From Treponema sp. UBA4873 (lineage in GTDB: Bacteria; Spirochaetota; Spirochaetia; Treponematales; Treponemataceae), in the NCBI GenBank assembly GCA_002399405.1, contig DHDP01000010.1, positions 1-64,000 on the forward strand: a stretch of DNA of 64,000 bases. Direction: 5' to 3'. This document shows positions 46,015 through 54,971 of this stretch, in pieces; the stretch's first letter is position 1, and every line of letters starts with the position of its first letter. A program made the position numbers and the translations under genes. The notes beneath the pieces were generated by a model. The model made no database searches, was not told where the DNA came from, and worked only from the letters and a program-made list of their open reading frames with translations.

Positions 46015-47471
46015 ACAGTCTGCTTGATTACGACGAACTGCTGAATGCGGTGAGCGGCAAATCTGTCGGCCTTGCATTCAGTGAAAAAAAATTTTATTTC
46101 ACTTCCGTGGTTACGGACAGCCGCAGCGTCGTCGGGGGCAGTCTGTTTGTGCCGCTTATCGGGCAGAATCAGGACGGACACAAGTATATTCCGCAGGCGA
46201 TTGAAAAAGGCGCAACCGCCGTTTTCGTCGCGTCGGATGAGTATGAGGCCGATTCGCGGAAGTACATGGAGCTTGCAGGCGGGCATCCTCAGATACTTTT
46301 TGTCGTCGTGTCGGACACGCTTCACGCGCTCCAGGATGCGGCGGCCGCATATGTCGCTAAATTTCCGAAACTTCTGAAAATCGGCATCACCGGTTCGAGC
46401 GGGAAAACGACGACAAAGGAAATGACTGTTGCCGTCCTGAAACAGAAATACAACGTCGTATATAATGAAGGGAATCTCAACTCGGAGACGGGGCTTCCTC
46501 TTTCCGTTTTCAAAATTCGGAAGGACGACGAGATCGGCGTTTTTGAGATGGGAATGAACCGTGTCGACGAAATCGGCGAAATTGCCGCCGTTTTGAAGCC
46601 GCAGTACGCACTTGTTACGAACATAGGAACGGCGCACATCGGCATTCTCGGAAGCAGGAAAAATATTGCGGAGGAAAAGCGCAAAATATTCGGCTATATC
46701 CCGGAAGACGGTGCTGCATTTATTCCTGCCGCAGATGATTTTGCCGCATTCCTTTCCGAAGGGATCAAAGGCAGTATTATTAATTACGGCAGGGACGTTC
46801 CGCCGTCGGAAAGCGGCGTGACATTCGTTTCGGACGACGGAATCAGCGGAACGACGTTTAAAACGGGCGGCGAGGATGTTCATCTGAAGCTGCCCGGAAT
46901 ATACAATTATCAGAACGCGCTCGGCGCGATCGCGGTCGGCAGATATTTCGGCGTAAGCGATGAACTTATTAAAAATGCGCTCGAGTCGTTCATGCCGATT
47001 GCCGGCCGTACTGAAACGGAATCGTTCGAACTCCGCGGAGGTACGCGCGTTACGCTCGTGAAGGACTGCTATAACGCTAATCCCGATTCGATGGCGAAGG
47101 TTCTGGCATTCTGCGGCTCTGTAAAAAAGGTATGCCACCGCATATACGTTCTCGGCGACATGCTCGAACTCGGAAAAGAATCCGCGGAGGAACATGCAAA
47201 AGTCGGGGCGGAGGCCGTTACGGCGTCTCCCGATCAGATTATATTTATCGGTAATGAAATGAAATACGCGGCTGCCGCTGCAAAAAGCGCCGGATTTACA
47301 AACGCGCTGTACATTCCCGACGCGGACGACAACGCCGTTGAACTTGCCGCTCAGTTTCTTATCGACTGTGTGGAACCCGGGGATTTGCTGCTGCTTAAGG
47401 CTTCCCGCGGCATTCAGCTTGAACGCATTATTCCGCTTATCGGCATTTCGGAGGGAAACAGCAATGGATGA
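46011..47471 (+). CDS. murF: UDP-MurNAc-tripeptide:D-Ala-D-Ala ligase
   Basis: 486 residues. The Mur ligase P-loop GSSGKTTTKE lies at 128-137, followed by YNEGNLNSETGLPLSVFK, EMGMNRVDEIGEIA, NIGTAHIGILGS and DCYNANPDSMAKVL, the MurF-type order. Adds D-Ala-D-Ala to the nucleotide precursor in the cytoplasm using ATP. ATGA overlap with ftsL. mraY, murD and murG, which usually follow murF, are absent from this cluster. Confidence 0.95.
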   Translation: MNSLLDYDELLNAVSGKSVGLAFSEKKFYFTSVVTDSRSVVGGSLFVPLIGQNQDGHKYIPQAIEKGATAVFVASDEYEADSRKYMELAGGHPQILFVVVSDTLHALQDAAAAYVAKFPKLLKIGITGSSGKTTTKEMTVAVLKQKYNVVYNEGNLNSETGLPLSVFKIRKDDEIGVFEMGMNRVDEIGEIAAVLKPQYALVTNIGTAHIGILGSRKNIAEEKRKIFGYIPEDGAAFIPAADDFAAFLSEGIKGSIINYGRDVPPSESGVTFVSDDGISGTTFKTGGEDVHLKLPGIYNYQNALGAIAVGRYFGVSDELIKNALESFMPIAGRTETESFELRGGTRVTLVKDCYNANPDSMAKVLAFCGSVKKVCHRIYVLGDMLELGKESAEEHAKVGAEAVTASPDQIIFIGNEMKYAAAAAKSAGFTNALYIPDADDNAVELAAQFLIDCVEPGDLLLLKASRGIQLERIIPLIGISEGNSNG

Positions 47472-48678
47472 TTACCGTTTTCTCGCCGACAGACCCGTGG
47501 AGGAGTATCACAAAAGCGATATAGGTTTTCTTGCCTGTGTCATATTATTATGCGGGCTCGGACTGTTTGCGCTTTTTTTCTGCTCGCAGAATCTGGCTCA
47601 GCGTATGTTCGGTAACCCCTTTTATTTTGTTAAACGTCAGCTTATCTGCATCGCGATCGGTCTCGGGGGATTTTTCCTGTTTGCGTCATTGCGCATGAGT
47701 GTAATCCGCAAAATGCTGCCGTTCATCGTAATCGGAGCATTTATTCTCTGTCTGCTTACGTTTGTCCCCGGTATTTCCATCGAACGCAACGGTGCGCGGC
47801 GCTGGCTCAGAATGCCGTTCTCTTTTACGCTGCAGCCGTCTGAATTTGTTAAATTTGCAGTCGTTTTGTTTCTGGCCAATCTGTTCGATAAACTGGAGCG
47901 GGTTGCCGATCCGGGGGAAAAATCAGTTCTGCCCTCCGTAATCGGACTGTCGCTGTTTTCCTTTCTGGTTTTTCTGCAGAAGGATTTTTCGACATGTGTT
48001 TTTATTTTTGCAGTTGGTCTGGTTATGTTCTTTGAGTCCGGTGCAAAACTTACGTGGTTTCCTCCGGCCCTTCTGCTTATTATTCCGTTGTGCATTCTCA
48101 TGGTAATGCAGGAACCGTACCGCATAGAACGTATTATCGCATTTCTTCGGCCGGAAGACGGCATGCATACATACAACTACCAGAGCATTGCCGCAAAGCG
48201 GGCGATAAGTTCCGGCGGATTCTGGGGCTCGGGAATAGGTTCAGGACTTGTATGGATTAACAGTATTCCCGAAGTTCAGGCCGATTATATTTTTGCCGGC
48301 TGGACGGAAGCGATGGGATTGTTCGGAGTCATCGTGTATTTTGTTCTGCTCGGCATGTTTGCGTGGCGCGGCTGCCGCTCGTCTTTTTACTGCACGGACA
48401 GGTTCGCGGCGTTCGCTTCGTTCGGCTGCGTCACGATGATTGTTATGCAGTCGCTTATGAACAGCGCTGTCGTCTGCGGTGCACTTCCCGCAACGGGAAT
48501 CCCGCTGCCGTTTTTTTCGCTCGGCGGTTCTTCAATCATAGTGACGCTCATGATGTGCGGTTTTGTCGTAAATGCCTCCCGCTGCAACACAAATGAGGGA
48601 GAGGATGATTTTGTTAATACTACGAACAGTGACGGATTTGAGGTACGTTCTGTAAATGGAGTGAAAGTTTATGAGTGA
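47464..48678 (+). CDS. ftsW: Lipid II polymerase FtsW (SEDS family)
   Basis: 404 residues from ATG 47464, which lies 8 bases inside murF. About ten membrane helices; SEDS markers GARRWLRMPFSFTLQPSEFVKF, the loop AKRAISSGGFWGSGIGSG, VQADYIFAGWTEAMGL (the catalytic Asp) and GIPLPFFSLGGSSII. Forms the septal glycosyltransferase with a class B PBP. Confidence 0.94.
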   Translation: MDDYRFLADRPVEEYHKSDIGFLACVILLCGLGLFALFFCSQNLAQRMFGNPFYFVKRQLICIAIGLGGFFLFASLRMSVIRKMLPFIVIGAFILCLLTFVPGISIERNGARRWLRMPFSFTLQPSEFVKFAVVLFLANLFDKLERVADPGEKSVLPSVIGLSLFSFLVFLQKDFSTCVFIFAVGLVMFFESGAKLTWFPPALLLIIPLCILMVMQEPYRIERIIAFLRPEDGMHTYNYQSIAAKRAISSGGFWGSGIGSGLVWINSIPEVQADYIFAGWTEAMGLFGVIVYFVLLGMFAWRGCRSSFYCTDRFAAFASFGCVTMIVMQSLMNSAVVCGALPATGIPLPFFSLGGSSIIVTLMMCGFVVNASRCNTNEGEDDFVNTTNSDGFEVRSVNGVKVYE

Positions 48679-49477
48679 TATAAGCATGACAGGATTCGAT
48701 GTCCCGAAGAAAAAAACAGCATCTTCCGACAGGAAGACAAAAATAATATTTATCGTGTTTCTCGTTCTCTGTACTGCGTTTCTTCTCGAGATAGTCATAT
48801 ATAAATTCGTACTGCCGAGCATGGGAAAACCCCGGATTACGTACAGCGGTGAAAACAGGATTTCCGTCGAAGAACTGTCGGAACTGCTGGCTCCCATGAA
48901 AAACCTCAACTGGTTTTCGTTCAGTCCCGAAGAAGCCGTTTCCATTCTGTCTTCGGCGCCGGCGATTGATTCTGTCACTGTGTCGAAACATTTTCCTGAC
49001 AAAGTGACTGTTTCCATCGTGGAACGGGAACCTGTTGCGATGACGTTCATACTGGTCGACGGCAGGAGTGTTCCCGTTCAGATAGATAAGAACGGTGTTC
49101 TTTTTGCCGGAGCCGAACAGGAACAGCAGGACGGTTCCGTACCGATTGTCTCGGGACTTCCTGTCGAGCATCTTTCGGCGGGAATGCGTATTCCCGCAAA
49201 ATACCGCGTATTGATTGACCAGATCGCTCATATCCAGTCATTGCCTCAGAAATATTTCGCCGCCGTTTCGGAAATCTGTGTAGTCCCGAAGGAGTACGGC
49301 AACTATGAGCTCATGCTTATTCCCGCGAAATCGCGGACGCGCGTGCTCACAGACCGTGCATTGAATGAAGATGCGTTACAGTATATGATGGTAGTACTCG
49401 ACGTCGTCAATTCGATTGAGCCGAATGTTTCTGAAATAGATCTTCGTTACGGTTCCGTTTCATACAGAACGCGTTGA
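48671..49477 (+). CDS. ftsQ: Division protein FtsQ/DivIB
   Basis: 268 residues. A charged cytoplasmic start, one membrane helix (about 27-48), then the POTRA domain (ITYSGENRISVEELSELLAPMKNLNWFSFSPEEAVSILSSAPAIDSVTVSKHFPDKVTVSIVEREPVA) and the beta domain ending LRYGSVSYRTR, the FtsQ layout. Overlaps ftsW by 8 bases. Confidence 0.92.
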   Translation: MSDISMTGFDVPKKKTASSDRKTKIIFIVFLVLCTAFLLEIVIYKFVLPSMGKPRITYSGENRISVEELSELLAPMKNLNWFSFSPEEAVSILSSAPAIDSVTVSKHFPDKVTVSIVEREPVAMTFILVDGRSVPVQIDKNGVLFAGAEQEQQDGSVPIVSGLPVEHLSAGMRIPAKYRVLIDQIAHIQSLPQKYFAAVSEICVVPKEYGNYELMLIPAKSRTRVLTDRALNEDALQYMMVVLDVVNSIEPNVSEIDLRYGSVSYRTR

Positions 49478-49495
49478 TTAAGGAATGCTGAAGAT

Positions 49496-50737
49496 ATGGT
49501 TGTTGGTCTTGATATAGGTACAAGTTTTATCCGAGTCGCAATCGGTGAACACCGGGATGACGGAAGTATGGAAATAACCGGCATCGCAGGGCGGAAATCG
49601 GCAGGCCTCCGCAACGGTGTCATCGTCAATATAGAAGACGCGATGACCGCAATAAAAGAGACGATTGAAGCTGCAGAACAGAATGCTGGAGCGGAGGTTC
49701 TGTCGTGTGCGACAGGTATAGGCGGGACTCAGATAGAAGGAATGAATCAGAAGGGGAGCACGCCCGTGACTCCTCCCGGAAAACAGCCGCGCGAAATTAC
49801 ACGGCAGGACATTCAGCGGGCGATAGACAATGCGAAAGCCGTTCTTATTCCGATGGACAGGGAGCTGCTTCACGTCGTTGCGCAGAATTTCACGGTCGAC
49901 GGCGTTACGGGAATCAAAGATCCGGTGAACATGATGTGCGCGCGGCTTGAGGCGGACGTTCACATCATAACCGCATCTAAGACGACGATTCAGAACGTGC
50001 GCACGTGCGTTAACCGCGCGGGATACAATCTCGACGGCGTAATGCTGAAAACACTCGCCGCGACGCAGGCCGTCGTGCACGAGGATGAAATGGAACTGGG
50101 TTCCATACTTATTGACATGGGGGCCGGCACGACGGACGTGCTCGTGCTGCTCGGAGGTGCACCCGTATGTACGGTGTCAATTCCCGTCGGCGGCAACCTC
50201 GTTTCGAACGATATTGCGATTGTAAAGGGAATTCCGGTTTCCGCTGCGGAAAAAATAAAGATTGAGTCGGGATGCTGCTGGCTTCAGGGAATCGGAGACG
50301 ACCAGGAAGTTATTATTCCGGGTGTCGGAGGAAGGGCACCGGAGCTTACGACGCAGACGGAACTGTGCCGGATAATAGAGCCTCGCGTCGAAGAAATATT
50401 TTCGATGGTGCGCAGCGCCGTTATTAATAATTCGAACATCACGCAGCTGTCCGGCAACATTATCCTTACGGGAGGAGGGGCGCAGATGGAGGGTGTAGTT
50501 GAACTTGCCCAGAACGTGTTCGGTACGACTTCCGTGCGCCTCGGAATTCCTGAAAAACTCGGCGGGCCGGAAAGCGAGTACCGCAAACCTGAATATGCGA
50601 CTGTCATCGGGCTTGTGCTTGGAAATAGGGATACAGCTCAGGAAAGAAACGGTCGTAAAAATAGAAAACTCTTTTCTTCGGATGAGAGCGGAAAGAAAGA
50701 AAGCTTCTTAACGAAGCTGAAAAAGTCATTTTTCTAA
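49496..50737 (+). CDS. ftsA: Division protein FtsA
   Basis: 413 residues, actin-like ATPase. VVGLDIGTSFIRVAIGE (phosphate 1), LIDMGAGTTDVLVLLGG (phosphate 2), the 1C domain in between, and the ADP-binding ILTGGGAQMEGVVELAQNVF are clear. The C-terminus carries a basic/hydrophobic amphipathic helix (FLTKLKKSFF) for membrane attachment. Tethers FtsZ to the inner membrane. Before it AAGGAA; 26 bases to ftsZ. Confidence 0.95.
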   Translation: MVVGLDIGTSFIRVAIGEHRDDGSMEITGIAGRKSAGLRNGVIVNIEDAMTAIKETIEAAEQNAGAEVLSCATGIGGTQIEGMNQKGSTPVTPPGKQPREITRQDIQRAIDNAKAVLIPMDRELLHVVAQNFTVDGVTGIKDPVNMMCARLEADVHIITASKTTIQNVRTCVNRAGYNLDGVMLKTLAATQAVVHEDEMELGSILIDMGAGTTDVLVLLGGAPVCTVSIPVGGNLVSNDIAIVKGIPVSAAEKIKIESGCCWLQGIGDDQEVIIPGVGGRAPELTTQTELCRIIEPRVEEIFSMVRSAVINNSNITQLSGNIILTGGGAQMEGVVELAQNVFGTTSVRLGIPEKLGGPESEYRKPEYATVIGLVLGNRDTAQERNGRKNRKLFSSDESGKKESFLTKLKKSFF

Positions 50738-50763
50738 CAAGGAAAACGGGTCGGGAGGAAAGA

Positions 50764-52137
50764 ATGATGGATTTTTCAGTGGTGAACGACAACGGAACTG
50801 CGCTTGATACGGCGAGTCCGACAGTCATCAAAGTTATCGGATGCGGCGGCGGCGGTTCAAACGCCGTGAACCGCATGATTGATGCGAATATTGCGAATAT
50901 TGAGTTTATAGTGCTCAACACAGATCTGCAGGCGCTTAATCTGTCCCATGCAGAAAAACGGATTGCTATCGGGCAGAAAGTTACAAAGGGCCTCGGAGCC
51001 GGAGGAAAGCCTGCGGTCGGAGAAGAGGCTGCCGAGGAAGACAAGGAAGTAATCACGAATCTGCTGAAAGGCACCGATATGGTGTTCATTACCGCCGGTA
51101 TGGGAGGCGGTACCGGCACCGGTTCTGCACCTGTCGTGGCGCGCATTGCACGCGAACTCGGCGTGCTCACGGTCGGCGTTGTTACGACGCCGTTCGAATT
51201 TGAAGGTCCCGTCAGGATGAGGCAGGCGCGCGAGGGAATAAAGAAACTGCACGAAAACGTCGATTCGCTTATCGTTATTCCCAATCAGCAGCTCCTAAAA
51301 GTTGTGGATAAAAACATGCCGATCCGTCAGGCGTTCCTTGTGGCGGACGACGTGCTGAGGCAGGGTGTCGAAGGCATTTCAAACATCATCACGAAACCGG
51401 GCGACGTGAACATAGATTTTGCGGATGTGCGCAACGCAATGCTCGGACAGGGAGATGCCATCCTCGGCGTCGGAATCGGAGACGGCGAGAACCGCGCCGT
51501 GGACGCTGCGACAAAAGCTATCAAAAATCCTATGCTCGAGGACACGAATATCGACGGTGCGAAAAACGTACTCGTAAACGTGTGCTCGGGAGAGAATATT
51601 TCAGCGCAGGAAGTGGCCGAAATCATGAAGGTCGTCACCGTTTCCGCCGATGAAAACGTAAATATCCTCTGGGGGCAGGTCGTTGATCCGTCGCTCGACA
51701 ATAAAGTGAACGTCACTGTCATTGCGACGGGATTTCACGACAGACGGGACGATATTATTGAGGATACGGCTGATTCCGTGCAGGAGCCCGTGAGAGACAA
51801 TTCGTTCGTAAGCAGCGACGAATTCTCCAGCATTCTCAACGGCCGCGGTGCGGAGACTGTAAAAAGTTCGTCTGCCGGGCACATACCCGGTCTTTTCGAC
51901 AACGAGAACGCGCCTGCTGCAAAAGAGCCGGAGAAAGTCCCCGTCGGAGTCGGCGCGGCATCGTCTGCCGCCGCAGGTTCGCTTGGGAAGGCTATCTCGA
52001 TGTCCGCTCCGCACCATACACAGTCGGGACTGAAACCTCCTGCAGGCTTTACCGCACGCAACGATCTTTCACAGCCTGCATGCTGGCGCGGCCAGAACCA
52101 GAACGAACTTTCGCGCACGATTAATCTGCAGGACTGA
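50764..52137 (+). CDS. ftsZ: Cell division GTPase FtsZ
   Basis: 457 residues (two ATGs, 50764 and 50767, both possible). Tubulin fold: IKVIGCGGGGSNAVNRM, the GTP signature GGGTGTGSAP at 114-123, and the T7 loop NIDFADVR. After about residue 330 comes a roughly 90-residue variable linker. The C-terminal peptide that binds FtsA is recognisable as DLSQPACWRG, but it is followed by about 15 more residues instead of closing the protein, as it usually does. Confidence 0.97.
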   Translation: MMDFSVVNDNGTALDTASPTVIKVIGCGGGGSNAVNRMIDANIANIEFIVLNTDLQALNLSHAEKRIAIGQKVTKGLGAGGKPAVGEEAAEEDKEVITNLLKGTDMVFITAGMGGGTGTGSAPVVARIARELGVLTVGVVTTPFEFEGPVRMRQAREGIKKLHENVDSLIVIPNQQLLKVVDKNMPIRQAFLVADDVLRQGVEGISNIITKPGDVNIDFADVRNAMLGQGDAILGVGIGDGENRAVDAATKAIKNPMLEDTNIDGAKNVLVNVCSGENISAQEVAEIMKVVTVSADENVNILWGQVVDPSLDNKVNVTVIATGFHDRRDDIIEDTADSVQEPVRDNSFVSSDEFSSILNGRGAETVKSSSAGHIPGLFDNENAPAAKEPEKVPVGVGAASSAAAGSLGKAISMSAPHHTQSGLKPPAGFTARNDLSQPACWRGQNQNELSRTINLQD

Positions 52138-52149
52138 TTCCGCTGCCGT

Positions 52150-53073
52150 ATGGCTGAAAAATTATCGATACCGGTCATACTCTCCCGGTTTTACACCGAT
52201 CTTCTGCTTGTCGAACGGCGCGCCCGGAAGACTGCGGAAACATATCGTCTTTCGGTGAACGAATTTCTTGACTGGTGTGTCGAAAAGCGGATAAAACTGA
52301 GCAGTGTAAACGTACAGACACTTCTGTATTACATTGTGTGGCGGAAGACGGAAGGATGCACTGAACTTACGCTTGCAAAGGATATTTCCGCCCTGCGCTC
52401 GTTCGGTTCCTACCTTGAACGGCAGGGACTGTGGAGCGAAAATTATGCGCTTATGCTCGACCGCCCTAAAGCCGCGCGCCCGCTTCCGCGCGTTCTTACC
52501 GTAAATCAGGTTGAAAAGCTGCTTTCCGTCATAGATACTTCCGACCCGCTTGGAATCAGGGATGCGGCGCTTTTTGAACTGATTTATTCGTGCGGACTGC
52601 GCATAAGCGAGGCGTCGGGACTTCTTGTACAGAACGTGCATTTGAACGAACAGCTCATTCTCGTGCGCGGTAAAGGCGACAAGGAGCGCATCGTGCCGTT
52701 CGGCGTGCAGGCGAAGGAAAAACTTACGGCATATCTCGACGACGCGCGCCCCGCTCTTGTGGGAAAAAAAGCTGTGGCTGAGGTTTTCGTCAATTACAAG
52801 GGCGAACCGATGTCGCGGAAGGGTATCTGGAAGCGTTTTCAGGACTACGAATCGTTATCAGGCGTTCACGCAAAAGTTCACACGCTGCGCCACTCATTCG
52901 CAACGCATCTGCTCTCAGGCGGTGCCGACCTTCGTTCCGTGCAGGAACTTTTAGGACACGCGGATCTTTCCACTACGCAGATATATACGCATGTCGACGA
53001 CGAACAGCTGCGCAGAAATCATGAAAAGTTTTTCCCGGGGCATACTGCTGCATCCGATAAAAATAAGGGTTGA
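52150..53073 (+). CDS. xerC: Site-specific tyrosine recombinase XerC
   Basis: 307 residues. SAM-like core-binding domain (1-100), then the catalytic domain with the tyrosine-recombinase residues: Arg in YSCGLRISEA, Lys in GKGDKER, HTLRHSF (His, Arg), LGHAD (His) and Tyr279 in IYTH. Resolves chromosome dimers at dif with XerD. It is 12 bases after ftsZ with no visible ribosome-binding site. The XerC/XerD naming of the two recombinases in this window follows position and is inference. Confidence 0.88.
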   Translation: MAEKLSIPVILSRFYTDLLLVERRARKTAETYRLSVNEFLDWCVEKRIKLSSVNVQTLLYYIVWRKTEGCTELTLAKDISALRSFGSYLERQGLWSENYALMLDRPKAARPLPRVLTVNQVEKLLSVIDTSDPLGIRDAALFELIYSCGLRISEASGLLVQNVHLNEQLILVRGKGDKERIVPFGVQAKEKLTAYLDDARPALVGKKAVAEVFVNYKGEPMSRKGIWKRFQDYESLSGVHAKVHTLRHSFATHLLSGGADLRSVQELLGHADLSTTQIYTHVDDEQLRRNHEKFFPGHTAASDKNKG

Positions 53074-53172
53074 ATTCTCTGTCCGCTCCCTATATAGTAT
53101 ATAAATAAACACAGTCAGCGGAAAATGATGTTTGCCGGCCGCAAGCTCCGCTTGACCTTTTATAGGAGTCCT

Positions 53173-53901
53173 ATGAAAAAATTGTTCATAATTTTGACTG
53201 CTTCTGTTTTCGCTCTTTCCGTGTTTACGTCATGCGGAGTTTCGAACAGGTCGGTTAAGCGTATGCAGCAGATGGAGGAAGGTGTTTCAAGCCCGACGAC
53301 GATAGACGAATACAAGGACGCAATCAAAAAATACGAGAAGCGCGTTGCCGATATTGAACTTGCCCAGCAGCAGGTGGGAATCTGGTACAAAATTCTCGGT
53401 TCCCGCTATCTTGACCAGAAGATGTACGGCGAAGCGCTCAAATGTTACCAGAAAGCGGTTGAATTCTATCCCGACAATCAGAATCTTTATTACTATGTCG
53501 GCTTGTGTGCGGGCTATATGGCTCATTCTGCGCTTGATTACGACGCCGTTGCGAATCCTGAAAAGAAGTTCAACTATCTCAAGCTTGCCGAGTCGGCATA
53601 TCTGCGCGCAGTTGCGATCGAACCGAAATATGTGCGCGCGCTGTACGGTCTCGGCGTCCTGTACGTATTCGAGCTGGATGAAAGCGACAAGGCGATTCCC
53701 TATCTGGAAAAGCTTCTGACGATCGACAAGGGGCATACCGACGCGAAATTCGTGCTTGCCAACGCGTATTACCGCGGAGGACAGATGCAGAAAGCTGCGG
53801 ATATGTACGACAGCATTATAAAGACGACGAAGGATCCTGAAAAAATCGCCGCTGCTCAGGAAAATAAAAAACAGGTGCTGGATTCGTCATATGGGCAATA
53901 A
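53173..53901 (+). CDS. TPR-repeat lipoprotein
   Basis: 242 residues from ATG 53173 after AGGAG. Signal peptide with lipobox VFTSC, so lipid-anchored in the envelope. Four or so TPR-like helical pairs (for example LGSRYLDQKMYGEALKCYQKAVEFYPDNQNLYYYVGL and AYLRAVAIEPKYVRALYGLGVLYVFELDESDKAIPYLEKLL), a protein-binding scaffold. Its place between xerC and dprA in the dcw cluster is typical of treponemes; its partner is unknown. 53074-53124 before it shows no signal other than weak promoter-like boxes. Confidence 0.85.
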   Translation: MKKLFIILTASVFALSVFTSCGVSNRSVKRMQQMEEGVSSPTTIDEYKDAIKKYEKRVADIELAQQQVGIWYKILGSRYLDQKMYGEALKCYQKAVEFYPDNQNLYYYVGLCAGYMAHSALDYDAVANPEKKFNYLKLAESAYLRAVAIEPKYVRALYGLGVLYVFELDESDKAIPYLEKLLTIDKGHTDAKFVLANAYYRGGQMQKAADMYDSIIKTTKDPEKIAAAQENKKQVLDSSYGQ

Positions 53902-54970
53902 GCAGACCGACATTCTGCTTCCTCTTTTTATCTCAGGGATTACGTTTCTCACGTTCAACGAAAAAAATATTATATGGAAGAATCTTGACAATTCGGACGC
54001 CCTTGCGTTACTGTCTATAAATGACATTTCAAAGATTGTAGGACGTTCCTGCAGTTCCGACAGCTGGAACGGAAAAAACAATCTGAAAAATGCCCGGACG
54101 GCGATGCGCCTCATGGAAGCATATTCCATCGACGCGCTTCTCAATACCGACGCCGCGTATCCGGCGCTTCTGCGCGAGACGGTAAATGCTCCGTTCATGC
54201 TGTTTTACCGGGGTAATGCCGGATGTCTCGCAGAGCGGACGGTATCAGTCGTGGGAACGCGGATGATGAGCCCTGAGGGAAAGGCCGCTGCGTTTTCCTT
54301 TGCGTACGACGCAGTGCGTGACGGCGTTACGGTTGTCTCAGGCCTTGCGGACGGCATAGACGGTGCGGCCCACAGCGGTGCGGTTGAAGCGTGCTTCGAT
54401 GCGGTTGAGTCGGGGGAATCGGCTTCAGAATTGTGCGGAAAGACCGCGGCCGTGCTTCCGTGCGGACCGGACACGATTGCGCCTGCAAACCACAAAAAGC
54501 TTGCCGGGCGCATTCTTTCGACGGGCGGCTGTCTGGTGAGCGAGTATATGCCGGGAACGCCTGTAGAATCGTGGCGTTTCGTGCACCGCAACCGCATTAT
54601 CGCGGCTCTTTCGCCTGCAACCGTCGTTGTGGAGGCGCCTCCGGGAAGCGGTGCGCTTATTACGGCTGAGTATGCGGTCGATTACAGCAGGGACGTCATG
54701 TTCCACGAGGCCGCTTTTTCGATGAACGCGGCTGCTGTTTCGGCCCGGGTGAAGGCGAAGCTTGAGCGCGATTTTGCTGCCGGTAAGACGGCGAAGCATA
54801 AAGTTGAAAATACGCCGGAGAAATATCTTTCAGATGGAGCCCCGGTAATAAAAAATTATGCTGATTACTGCCGATGCCTTGCCGAAATGCCGGGCATGCG
54901 CAGTACGATGCAGAAAAATAAAGACGGACAGCTTCCGCTTTTTGACGGAGACGGTTCAAAAGAAGGATGA
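53891..54970 (+). CDS. dprA: DNA processing protein DprA (Smf)
   Basis: 359 residues. Rossmann domain from VVGTRMMSPEG through VVSGLADGIDGAAHSGAV, LPCGPDTIAPANHKKLAGRI and EYMPGTPVESWRFVHRNRIIAALSPATVVVEAPPGSGALITAEYA, the full DprA pattern. An N-terminal helical part and a C-terminal winged helix-like tail are shorter than in B. subtilis. Loads RecA on incoming single-stranded DNA. Overlaps the TPR gene by 11 bases; 1 base before topA. Confidence 0.93.
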   Translation: MGNKQTDILLPLFISGITFLTFNEKNIIWKNLDNSDALALLSINDISKIVGRSCSSDSWNGKNNLKNARTAMRLMEAYSIDALLNTDAAYPALLRETVNAPFMLFYRGNAGCLAERTVSVVGTRMMSPEGKAAAFSFAYDAVRDGVTVVSGLADGIDGAAHSGAVEACFDAVESGESASELCGKTAAVLPCGPDTIAPANHKKLAGRILSTGGCLVSEYMPGTPVESWRFVHRNRIIAALSPATVVVEAPPGSGALITAEYAVDYSRDVMFHEAAFSMNAAAVSARVKAKLERDFAAGKTAKHKVENTPEKYLSDGAPVIKNYADYCRCLAEMPGMRSTMQKNKDGQLPLFDGDGSKEG

Positions 54971-54971
54971 T

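Noticed and set aside
45801..47195. 464-residue open frame on the minus strand
   Set aside because: Antisense to ftsL and murF, no motifs, biased composition; a shadow.
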